From Arthrobacter sp. MMS18-M83 (lineage in GTDB: Bacteria > Actinomycetota > Actinomycetes > Actinomycetales > Micrococcaceae): 64,000 nt of DNA. Each line of letters starts with the position of its first letter. Position 1 is the stretch's first letter. This document shows positions 57,070 through 64,000 of this stretch, piece by piece. The stretch spans positions 4,526,001-4,590,000 of the forward strand of contig NZ_CP113343.1 of assembly GCF_026683955.1 (NCBI RefSeq). The letters are read 5' to 3'. The position numbers and the translations under genes were made by a program. Below the pieces are notes generated by a model. It saw nothing but the letters and a program-made list of their open reading frames with translations, made no database searches and was not told the DNA's origin.

Positions 57070-57855
57070 GTGGAGATCCTTAGCGGCATCCTGATCTTTT
57101 TCGCGGGCTTGTGGGCCGGAACCATCAACAGCGTGGTCGGCTCGGGCACACTGGTCACGTTCCCGGTCCTCATCGCCCTGGGCTACGCACCAGTCACGGC
57201 GACCATCAGCAACGCCATGGGGCTTGTCGCGGGCAACGTGACAGGGGCCTGGGGCTATCGCCACGAACTCAGGGGCCGGGGCCGGCAGTTGCTCAGGCTC
57301 TTGCCGGCGTCGTTGCTTGGCGGCATCACTGGTGCCTGGCTGTTGCTCCACCTCCCGGAGAAGGTCTTCTACTACGCAGCTCCGATCCTGATCGTGCTCG
57401 CGCTGCTCATGGTGCTCTTCCAACCCAAACTCCAACGGTGGGTCCAGGACCGGGCCGGCAACCCGGAGCACGCCATCTACGACAAGCGGCACACCGTGAT
57501 CCTCGTTGTGCTGGTGTTCCTCGCCGGGGTCTATGGTGGCTACTTCGTCGCTGCCCAGGGCATCCTGCTCGTCGGCATTCTGGGTGTCTTCATGACGGGT
57601 ACCATCCAGAATGCCAACGCCATGAAGAACATCCTGGTGTTGGCCGTAAACGTGGTGGCAGCGTGCTCCTACCTCCTGTTTGCCTTTGGCCGGATCGAAT
57701 GGCCGGTCGTGGCAGTCATCGCAGTCAGTTCATTGATTGGTGGACTGGTGGGCTCCAAAGTGGGACGGCGCTTGAAGCCCCTCGCGCTGCGCATCGTGAT
57801 CTTCGCGCTCGGCATCGTGGCACTCGGATTCATGATCGCCAACTTGCTGAAATAG
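57070..57855 (+). CDS. TauE/SafE-family sulfite/organic anion exporter
   Basis: 261 aa with seven to eight membrane helices. The family repeats are visible: AGTINSVVGSGTLVTFPVL near the start and GVYGGYFVAAQGILLVGIL in the second half. Substrates in the family include sulfite, sulfoacetate and other small anions; none can be chosen here. It begins 19 nt after the ABC gene and ends 7 nt before the methyltransferase, so the three are probably co-transcribed. Confidence 0.9.
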   Translation: MEILSGILIFFAGLWAGTINSVVGSGTLVTFPVLIALGYAPVTATISNAMGLVAGNVTGAWGYRHELRGRGRQLLRLLPASLLGGITGAWLLLHLPEKVFYYAAPILIVLALLMVLFQPKLQRWVQDRAGNPEHAIYDKRHTVILVVLVFLAGVYGGYFVAAQGILLVGILGVFMTGTIQNANAMKNILVLAVNVVAACSYLLFAFGRIEWPVVAVIAVSSLIGGLVGSKVGRRLKPLALRIVIFALGIVALGFMIANLLK

Positions 57856-57862
57856 GAAACCC

Positions 57863-58672
57863 GTGACTTTCCACTACCTCGAAACCGCGGACGACCCGCG
57901 CGTTGCCGACTACACACAACTGACGGATGTCCACCTCCGCAAGCTCCGCGAGCCCGCGGAGGGCATGTACATTGCTGAGTCGTCCCGAGTGCTTCGGCGT
58001 GCCCTGGCGGCCGGACATAAGCCCCGCTCCTTCTTCCTTGCGGAGAAGTTGCTAGAGGACCTCGACGACGTATTCCAACGATTCCCCGAGGTTCCGGTCT
58101 ACATCGGCAAGGCCTCCCTGCTTGAAGAAATCACGGGATTCCATTTGCATCGCGGTGCCATGGCAGCGATGCATCGCCCGGCCCCGGTGCCCCTTGAAGA
58201 GCTCCTCGCTGGCGCGCACCGCGTGGCTGTCCTCGAAGACGTGGTTGACCACACGAATGTCGGCGCGATCTTCCGTTCCGCGGCAGCGCTCGGAGTGGAC
58301 GCCGTGCTCGTGTCCCCGCGCTGCGGGGACCCACTATATCGCCGTAGCGTCCGGGTGAGCATGGGCACCGTCTTCCAGGTTCCTTGGGCCCGGCTTGAGT
58401 CCTGGCCGGGTGATCTTGAACAGCTCAAGGAGCAGGGCTTCACGGTAGCCGCCATGGAGCTCACAGATGACGCTGTGGACCTCGACGCGCTTGCTGCCAG
58501 CAACCCCGGCAAGCTCGCTCTCGTACTAGGTACCGAAGGCGCGGGCATGAGCCCGGAGACGCTCGCCGTCGTCGACCTCGCGGTGAAGATTCCCATGCGG
58601 GCTGGCGTCGACTCGCTCAACGTCGCGGCCGCCTCGGCCGTGGCGTTCTGGGAACTGCGGCTGCGAAGCTGA
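57863..58672 (+). CDS. SpoU/TrmH-type RNA 2'-O-methyltransferase
   Basis: 269 aa. An N-terminal substrate-binding domain (YIAESSRVLRRALAAGHKP) precedes the SPOUT knot: motif 1 DHTNVGAIFRSAAALG, motif 2 LALVLGTEGAGMS and motif 3 IPMRAGVDSLNVAAASAVAF (20 residues). It methylates rRNA or tRNA ribose using SAM. The exact site is uncertain. Last of the ABC-TauE-SpoU string. Confidence 0.92.
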   Translation: MTFHYLETADDPRVADYTQLTDVHLRKLREPAEGMYIAESSRVLRRALAAGHKPRSFFLAEKLLEDLDDVFQRFPEVPVYIGKASLLEEITGFHLHRGAMAAMHRPAPVPLEELLAGAHRVAVLEDVVDHTNVGAIFRSAAALGVDAVLVSPRCGDPLYRRSVRVSMGTVFQVPWARLESWPGDLEQLKEQGFTVAAMELTDDAVDLDALAASNPGKLALVLGTEGAGMSPETLAVVDLAVKIPMRAGVDSLNVAAASAVAFWELRLRS

Positions 58673-58733
58673 CGCGCCCAGCAGGTGACGCCACCCACCG
58701 CAGGGTCGGTTCGTCGCAAGGTGCCGTTTCCGC

Positions 58734-58739
58734 TATGAT
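58734..58739 (+). promoter_or_regulatory. rpmE2 promoter -10
   Basis: TATGAT is one base from the -10 consensus. A start near 58746 gives an unusually long leader of about 120 nt for such a small gene. A weak TTCGTC is the best -35 at 58710. Confidence 0.5.
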
Positions 58740-58745
58740 TGATTG

Positions 58746-58868
58746 TTGGCCCGGCACTCGGTATCTGTTTTCAAGCGAAAGCGTCCTGAACGGCAGATGG
58801 TGTGCGGACCGAATCCATTCATACCTGGCAGCTGGCAAAATCCAGCTGCGTGAGCAAAAGGTCCCATT
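58746..58868 (+). promoter_or_regulatory. Structured 5' leader of rpmE2 (possible L31 leader)
   Basis: Within the leader GCAGCTGG (58828-58835) and CCAGCTGC (58842-58849) form a perfect 8-bp hairpin with a 6-nt loop, directly upstream of the AAAAGG ribosome-binding site. Structured leaders that bind L31 are described in actinobacteria and other phyla. Whether this is one needs covariation. I saw no Zur box. Confidence 0.4.
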
Positions 58869-59126
58869 ATGAAGTCTGATATCCACCCGAAGTACGAAGC
58901 TGTTGTTTTCAACGACCTGGCTTCCGGCGTCAAGTTCCTGACCAAGTCCACCGTGTCTTCTTCCAAGACCATCGAATGGGAAGACGGCAACACCTACCCG
59001 GTCATCGACGTCGAAATCTCCTCGGAGTCCCACCCGTTCTACACGGGCAAGCAGCGCATCATGGACTCTGCAGGCCGCGTCGAGCGCTTCAACGCTCGCT
59101 TCAAGGGCTTCGGCGGCAAGAAGTAA
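58869..59126 (+). CDS. rpmE2: 50S ribosomal protein L31 type B
   Basis: 85 aa. [20 protein letters not shown] and [21 protein letters not shown] (two adjacent blocks) are type B L31. It has no CxxC zinc ribbon, the form that in many bacteria replaces zinc-containing L31 when zinc is scarce. It stands alone with its own promoter and terminator. Confidence 0.97.
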   Translation: MKSDIHPKYEAVVFNDLASGVKFLTKSTVSSSKTIEWEDGNTYPVIDVEISSESHPFYTGKQRIMDSAGRVERFNARFKGFGGKK

Positions 59127-59151
59127 TCAACTTCACCCCCAAGCTTTGGTG

Positions 59152-59199
59152 AAAGCCCGCACCCGCCGTATCTTCGGTGGCTGCGGGCTTTTGCGTTTT
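59152..59199 (+). terminator. Strong intrinsic terminator after rpmE2
   Basis: AAAGCCCGCA (59152-59161) pairs with TGCGGGCTTT (59182-59191), with a partial inner stem, and is followed by TGCGTTTT. It starts 25 nt after the stop. Confidence 0.85.
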
Positions 59200-59216
59200 C
59201 CGGCAGGATGGAAGCC

Positions 59217-60305
59217 ATGACTTCCAGCATGGCTTTCGAGCAAGGCGAGCAACAACTCCACGGCGAATACAAGGTCCTTGGCGGAAAGCTCGTGGTCGTT
59301 GACCTCGACGTGGTGGACGGACAATTCGCGCACGTCTCGCTCAGCGGAGACTTCTTCCTGGAACCGGACGAGGCCCTGTTGGACATCAACCGGGCCGTCA
59401 CAGGACTCCCGGAAAGTTCGACGCCGGCCGAGATTTCCGCTGCCGTCTCCGCCGCGCTGCCTGCCGACTCGGTCCTGTTCGGCTTTTCCGCCGATGCCGT
59501 CGCTGTTGCTGTCCGGCGGGCGCTTGCCAAGGCCAGCGGCTGGGCGGACCACCAGTGGGAAGTCATCCCACCGGCGGTCCTTCCCACGCACCTCAACGTC
59601 GCCTTGGACGAGGTCCTCACCGAGCAGGTGGGAGCGGGGCTCCGCAACCCCACTTTGCGCTTCTGGGACTGGGAGGAGCCGTCAGTGGTGATCGGCAGCT
59701 TCCAGTCTTACCGCAACGAGGTAGATCCCGACGGCGTCGCGCGCCACGGCATCACTGTGGTCCGCCGCATCAGCGGCGGGGGAGCCATGTTCATGGAGGC
59801 CGGAAATTGCATCACCTATTCGCTCTATGTGCCACAGAGCCTGGTGGATGGCATCAGCTTTGCCGATTCCTACGCGTTCCTGGACGCGTGGGTGATGGCC
59901 GCCCTGGAAAAACTGGGCATTACCGCGTTCTACGTCCCGCTCAACGACATCGCCACCGAGCAAGGCAAGATTGGCGGTGCCGCGCAAAAGCGCCTCGCCA
60001 ATGGCGGCATGCTGCACCACGTCACCATGAGCTACGACATTGACGCCGACAAAATGGTCGAGGTCTTGCGCATCGGCAAGGAGAAACTCTCCGACAAGGG
60101 CACCCGGAGTGCCAAGAAGCGCGTGGATCCGTTGCGACGCCAGACCGGCCTGGCAAGGACGGAAATCATCAAGGCCATGCAGGAAGTCTTCGTCGAGCGC
60201 TACGGCGCCAAGGAGTCCCGTATCACCGACGCCGAATTGGCAACGGCACGTGAACGGGTGCAGTCAAAGTTTGGTACCGAAGAATGGCTGCACCGGGTTC
60301 CTTAA
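59217..60305 (+). CDS. Lipoate-protein ligase A family protein with accessory domain at the N-terminus
   Basis: About 362 aa from ATG 59217; ATG 59208 is possible. Residues ~5-100 look like the small LplA accessory domain (LSGDFFLEPDEALLDINRAV, 20 residues), normally at the C-terminus. Residues ~115-360 are the catalytic BirA/LplA domain: WDWEEPSVVIGSFQ, VVRRISGGGAMF and GNCITYSLYVP, with the lipoyl-AMP lysine in EQGKIGGAAQKR. It attaches lipoate or a related acid to E2 or GcvH proteins. The closest known ligand cannot be chosen, and octanoyl transfer is possible. Confidence 0.87.
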   Translation: MTSSMAFEQGEQQLHGEYKVLGGKLVVVDLDVVDGQFAHVSLSGDFFLEPDEALLDINRAVTGLPESSTPAEISAAVSAALPADSVLFGFSADAVAVAVRRALAKASGWADHQWEVIPPAVLPTHLNVALDEVLTEQVGAGLRNPTLRFWDWEEPSVVIGSFQSYRNEVDPDGVARHGITVVRRISGGGAMFMEAGNCITYSLYVPQSLVDGISFADSYAFLDAWVMAALEKLGITAFYVPLNDIATEQGKIGGAAQKRLANGGMLHHVTMSYDIDADKMVEVLRIGKEKLSDKGTRSAKKRVDPLRRQTGLARTEIIKAMQEVFVERYGAKESRITDAELATARERVQSKFGTEEWLHRVP

Positions 60306-60347
60306 TAGCCTGTGTTCCCTAGGACAGACCGGCGGACTGACTGGCAC

Positions 60348-60977
60348 CTACTGGGCCCGGTACGCATTCACTGCCTGTTGCAGGACCGGACCGTAGAGCG
60401 GCCATGAATCGGCGGGAGCCGCCACGATGAGGACGCTGCTGCCCCTGCTACCGGCCACGAAGCAGGCAATCTCACGGTAGCGGTTGTTGCCGACGTGGGT
60501 CACGTAGCTGTCGTCCACGCAGGAACCCGTGCCTCCACGGAAAGCCATTCCGGTTCGCTCAGCGATTTTGGTGGGTGACGAGGAGTTCTCGTCAGCCAAG
60601 TGGTCGAGCCTGAAGGTGTTCCAGTTGTCCAGCGACTCGCTGCCCTGCTGGGGCGTGGCATTGAGGTATATCCGCAGTTCGCCCGTTGAAGACGTGACAG
60701 CTGCGGATACGCTGCCGGGATCGCTTTCCGCGGGACTGGCATCGGGTGGGACTGAAAGGACCCCGGTGCCATCCGGAAGTTCCATGGTTTTCCACCCTGC
60801 CGGGGCCGGTGCTGCGTTGAACCACGCGAGCGGCGCTTCTGCGGAAAGGACAGTTGGCGGCGGGTTCTGGACAGGGGAGCTGCACGCTGCGATGGCTATG
60901 ATCCCACTGGCCGCGATCACAGATGTCCTTGCGGACAGCGTTGCCCTGGAGCGAGCCCGGGTCCTACTTATTTCCAT
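60348..60977 (-). CDS. Predicted lipoprotein, unknown function
   Basis: About 209 aa from ATG 60977, overlapping the upstream lipoprotein gene by 14 nt. A basic start (SRTRARSRATLSARTSV), a hydrophobic helix and IAAC form a lipobox, so it is exported and lipidated. The mature part has DNWNTFRLDHLADE and two Cys (GTGSCVDDSYV and EIACFVAG) that could form a disulfide. No family recognised. It lies convergent to the lipoate ligase and is the second gene of a pair of lipoproteins. Confidence 0.72.
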   Translation of the reverse strand: MEISRTRARSRATLSARTSVIAASGIIAIAACSSPVQNPPPTVLSAEAPLAWFNAAPAPAGWKTMELPDGTGVLSVPPDASPAESDPGSVSAAVTSSTGELRIYLNATPQQGSESLDNWNTFRLDHLADENSSSPTKIAERTGMAFRGGTGSCVDDSYVTHVGNNRYREIACFVAGSRGSSVLIVAAPADSWPLYGPVLQQAVNAYRAQ

Positions 60978-61356
60978 CGCCGTCGTCCGGTCCGCCGTTG
61001 TCGTCACCGTCGTGGTCGCCGCCGTTGGGGTGCCGCGGGGGTGGCGGAACCATGTGCGGCGGCGCCTGTACGGGCGGCGGAACGATCGCTGGCGGGACTG
61101 GAGCTTGTGGGACTACCGCGGGCGGAACGACGGCAGGCGGGGCAGCCGGTGGCGCGATCGGCGTCGCTGTCGGGGAAGTCGACGGCGTGAGGGGAGTCCC
61201 GGTGGTGACGTTCGGCGAAGGCGTGCCGCTAGCGGGCGCAGTGCTCGTGGGTGGGGCAACCGGCGCCGGAGCGGCGGGCTGTCCGCCGAAGCAGGCTCCG
61301 AGCAATAGGCTCGTGCCCAGCGCTGCGGCGGCAAGCACGGGGCGAGGAATCTTCAT
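60964..61356 (-). CDS. Proline-rich lipoprotein, unknown function
   Basis: 130 aa. A signal peptide with the lipobox LLGAC at residue ~22 is followed by about 85 residues almost entirely of Pro, Ala, Thr, Val and Ser, as in a rigid cell-wall spacer, and a short Asp/Gly/Asn tail (NGGDHDGDDNGGPDDGDGNK, 20 residues). The acidic tail could bind calcium. It overlaps the next lipoprotein gene. Composition is unlike the neighbours, and function is unknown. Confidence 0.7.
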   Translation of the reverse strand: MKIPRPVLAAAALGTSLLLGACFGGQPAAPAPVAPPTSTAPASGTPSPNVTTGTPLTPSTSPTATPIAPPAAPPAVVPPAVVPQAPVPPAIVPPPVQAPPHMVPPPPRHPNGGDHDGDDNGGPDDGDGNK

Positions 61357-61474
61357 GGTAACCGTCCTCAGGGAAAGCCCAAGGCGAGGTGCAGGGCTTG
61401 CATCTAAAGACGATGCCGGCGGGTTCCGGGTTCAACGCCGGCCCGGCCGGAGAAGGGTCGGCGTGGCCCGGAGC

Positions 61475-64000
61475 TCAGCCGGCGGCTTGAGCCGTCAGGG
61501 CTCGGAACAAATGGCTCCGCTGCTCTATGACAATGCGCCGAAGGGCCCTCGGGGCTCCCGAGTGCGTCGCAAGCCAATCGTCCGTGCGCAGGAGCACCGG
61601 TTGATCCGCCGGGATCATGCCCGGGGCGAGGTCCTGGGCTGAGGGGAAAAGACCACGCACAATCCGGCCCGCGATCTCGATGCTCCTGGACTCCCAGACG
61701 TTTTCCAAGCAGTCGAAGTACGGTTCCGTGAACCCGTCCAGCAGTCCCGACGGGGAAACGGAGAAACCTGCGATCGTCGCGCTCAGAATCTCGTTCGAGA
61801 GCGTGGTGTTGTTCACTGCGGCATCCCATGCGGCTGCCTTGACTGCGGCATCGGGACGGGCAGCGGCCGCCAGCGCATGGCCTTCGCGGCCGGATGCCGT
61901 GTGGTCCCTGGCAAGTTCGGCATCCAATTCCGGCAGCTCGGCCGAGCCATTCGCTGCAAGGGCCTGCCACAGGCTCCACCGCAGATCGGCATCCACCGTC
62001 AAGCCGTCCACAATGACGCCTCCGGAGAGGATGCCGCGGAGGAACTCCACGTAGGCGCCATCATGGCGCGACAGCTCGGCCAGTGTCCTGGCCCAGGCAA
62101 GTTGTTGGTCCGAACCGGGCTCGCTTGCGCGCAGCCGCCGCGCGCTGGTCTCCAGCAGGCTCCCGCGGACGGCACCGCGTTGCGGAGCCGGGACGTAACG
62201 CTCGACGGCGGTCACCGCGTTGCCCAGGACGTTCAGCAGCACGCCGATTCCTGACTCGGCAGGGGCGAAGCGTTCGACGGCGTTGACGTACAGCGCCGCC
62301 GGCGTAACGGCGTCTCGCGCTGAATCCCACAGGGCTGTCCAGCACAGTGCCCGGGCCATCGGATCGCTGAGTCGGTCCAAGGCGGAACGCACTGTTGCCT
62401 CGGACCCCGCATCCAGGCGGACCTTCGCATAGCTGAGGTCGTCGTCGTTGACGAGGAGAAGGGCCGGGCGAGGCTTGCCCGCCAGTGCCTCCACCGCGGT
62501 CTCGGCGCCTTGGGCATCGGTCTCGACGACCTCGGTTCGGAGCAACCTGCCAATGTCATCGAAGTCGTAGAGCCCGATCCGGAGCCTGTGGGGGCGGTGT
62601 TCCTGCCTGCCCGTGATGGGGTCCACGGAGTCTTGGCGCAGAGTGACTGACTCCATGACGTGGCTGCCACCTGAGATCTCAGCCATCATGGTGGAGATTC
62701 CCGAGGTCTGCAGCCACTGCCGGGCCCAGGTGCCAAGGTCCCGGCCTGATGCTGCGCTCAATGCTTCGAGGAGGTCGGTCAGTGTTGTGTTGCCGTATTC
62801 GTGATCCCTGAAGTAGCGTCGCGAGCCGCCAATGAAGGCCTCGAAGCCGACGTAAGCCACCAATTGCTTGAGGACGGATGCACCTTTTGCATAGGTGATG
62901 CCGTCGAAGTTCTGCTTGGCGGCCTCCAGGTCGGGAATGTCCGCAACGATGGGGTGGGTGGTGGGCAACTGGTCCTGCACGTATGCCCAGGACTTCCGTT
63001 TGTTCGCGAAATTCACCCAGGCGCTGTCCCAGTCCGTGGCCTTGTCCACGCCGAGCGTGCCCATGTAGTCGGCGAAGGATTCCTTGAGCCAGAGATCGTC
63101 CCACCAGGTCATGGTCACGAGGTCGCCGAACCACATGTGGGCCATCTCGTGCATGAGGGTGTTGGCACGGGCTTGGTACTGGGCATCGGTGGCGCGCGAG
63201 GTGAAGACGTACTTCTCCGTGAAAGTGACCAGGCCGGGATTTTCCATGGCACCGAGGTTGTACTCGGGCACGAACGCTTGATCGTACTTGCCCCACGGAT
63301 ACGGATAGTCGAAGAGATCGTTGAAGAAGTCCAAGCCGTTCTTGGTCAACTGGAAAAGCTCCCCGGCGTCGAAGGACTCTTGCATGGATGCGCGGCAATA
63401 AAGCGCCAGTGGGACCTCAAGGCTGGTCCCGTCGTCGAGCGTTTTGCTCCAGTGGTCCGTGGCGCGGAAATAGGGGCCGGCAAGGACGGTGGTGATGTAG
63501 GTGGACATCCGCTTGGTGGTGGCGAAGTCCCAGCGGCTCGTGGCCGGATCGCTCGTCAGTTGCGTCCGCGCGAGCTCTGCGCCGTTCGAGGCCACCTGCC
63601 AACCGGAAGGAGCCATGACATGGAACGTGAATTCGGCCTTCAGGTCAGGCTGCTCGATATTCGCGAAGACGCGGCGGGCGTCCGCCGGTTCGTATTGCGT
63701 GTAGAGGTAGCACTGTCCGTCGGCAGGATCGACGAAGCGGTGCATGCCCTCTCCGGAGCGGCTGTAAAGGGCCGTTCCGGTGACCGTGACTTGGTTTTCA
63801 GCTTGGAGATTGTCTAGGCGGATCCTGTCGCGGTCGACCACTCCGGCGACGTCGAGGCCTTTTCCGTTGAGGAAGACGCTGTGCACTCCGCCGTGGATGA
63901 AATCCAAGAACGTGGAGGAACCGGGCACGGCGGAAAAGTTGATGACGCTGCGGCTCGTGTATCCCGGCACGTCAGGGTCTGTGGCTTCGCGGACGTCGAG
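61475..64000 (-). CDS. pepN: Aminopeptidase N, N-terminus beyond the window
   Basis: At least 842 codons are visible; the frame is open to the last base, and by comparison only about 25-40 N-terminal residues are missing. The M1 exopeptidase motif is NLGAMENPGLV, and the zinc site is HEMAHMWFGDLVT followed by the Glu in LKESFADYMG. The C-terminal ERAP1-like helical half is complete, ending in QAAG. It removes N-terminal residues from peptides in the cytoplasm. The 118 nt between this stop and the lipoprotein start hold nothing recognisable. Confidence 0.96.
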   Translation of the reverse strand, partial: LDVREATDPDVPGYTSRSVINFSAVPGSSTFLDFIHGGVHSVFLNGKGLDVAGVVDRDRIRLDNLQAENQVTVTGTALYSRSGEGMHRFVDPADGQCYLYTQYEPADARRVFANIEQPDLKAEFTFHVMAPSGWQVASNGAELARTQLTSDPATSRWDFATTKRMSTYITTVLAGPYFRATDHWSKTLDDGTSLEVPLALYCRASMQESFDAGELFQLTKNGLDFFNDLFDYPYPWGKYDQAFVPEYNLGAMENPGLVTFTEKYVFTSRATDAQYQARANTLMHEMAHMWFGDLVTMTWWDDLWLKESFADYMGTLGVDKATDWDSAWVNFANKRKSWAYVQDQLPTTHPIVADIPDLEAAKQNFDGITYAKGASVLKQLVAYVGFEAFIGGSRRYFRDHEYGNTTLTDLLEALSAASGRDLGTWARQWLQTSGISTMMAEISGGSHVMESVTLRQDSVDPITGRQEHRPHRLRIGLYDFDDIGRLLRTEVVETDAQGAETAVEALAGKPRPALLLVNDDDLSYAKVRLDAGSEATVRSALDRLSDPMARALCWTALWDSARDAVTPAALYVNAVERFAPAESGIGVLLNVLGNAVTAVERYVPAPQRGAVRGSLLETSARRLRASEPGSDQQLAWARTLAELSRHDGAYVEFLRGILSGGVIVDGLTVDADLRWSLWQALAANGSAELPELDAELARDHTASGREGHALAAAARPDAAVKAAAWDAAVNNTTLSNEILSATIAGFSVSPSGLLDGFTEPYFDCLENVWESRSIEIAGRIVRGLFPSAQDLAPGMIPADQPVLLRTDDWLATHSGAPRALRRIVIEQRSHLFRALTAQAAG

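Overview
The window is a high-GC actinobacterial chromosome segment. Gene content and gene order point to the Micrococcaceae (Arthrobacter/Pseudarthrobacter/Paenarthrobacter-like). Evidence for this is the RbpA, WhiA, OpcA and SufR proteins, the uvrC-rapZ-yvcK-whiA and gap-pgk-tpiA-secG strings, and a pentose-phosphate operon facing rbpA. The order from uvrC to fabG broadly parallels the Mycobacterium tuberculosis Rv1420-Rv1484 region. Almost everything is core genome. The one clear mobile remnant is a decayed IS110-family transposase at about 5 kb. I found no tRNA, rRNA, CRISPR array or prophage.

Layout. 1-4657: the tail of a TerC-family membrane protein, then a leftward block of an S33 peptidase, a GNAT acetyltransferase and a Ski2-like helicase. 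4658-5729: IS110 remnant. 5790-10737: a trans-aconitate methyltransferase, then an overlapping operon of two half-ABC exporters that look like an asymmetric heterodimer, with a YtrA-type GntR regulator. 10774-17254: uvrA behind a LexA-like box, gph, plsC and uvrC. 17341-20269: rapZ (frameshifted in this sequence), yvcK and whiA. 20379-25254: sodA, gap, pgk, tpiA, secG and rbpA. 25207-33475 (minus): tkt-tal-pgi-zwf-opcA-pgl, whose terminator lies inside the 3' end of rbpA. 33476-36068: a regulatory intergenic region, then ctaB and convergent ctaA. 36123-43153: an ABC-2 transporter diverging from sufR-sufB-sufD-Rieske-sufC-sufT. 43308-47943: a fused acyl-CoA ligase/thiolase converging on the biotin ECF transporter operon bioY-bioM-bioN. 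48104-53398: a membrane protein, an ABC-F ATPase, a SRPBCC protein, and an operon of DUF3099, a small Cys protein, SURF1 and a YbaK-like protein. 53552-56139: fabG, a reductase with a Y-x6-K motif, and convergent serB. 56265-59126: an ABC ATPase, a TauE-like exporter, a SpoU methyltransferase and L31 type B. 59217-64000: a lipoate ligase with reordered domains, two lipoproteins, and pepN running off the right edge.

How the parts work together. The centre is carbon metabolism (lower glycolysis plus the whole oxidative and non-oxidative pentose phosphate set with pgi), next to the RapZ/YvcK/WhiA module linked to envelope precursors and growth. Heme A synthesis (ctaA, ctaB, SURF1) and Fe-S assembly (suf) feed respiration. 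DNA repair (uvrA, uvrC) carries an SOS signature. The most notable points are the ligase-thiolase fusion beside bioYMN, the terminator embedded in rbpA, the Y-x6-K reductase beside fabG, the single-base rapZ frameshift, the Rieske gene inside suf with sufS and sufU missing from this locus, palindromes at the ctaB and sufR promoters, and several genes that look leaderless.
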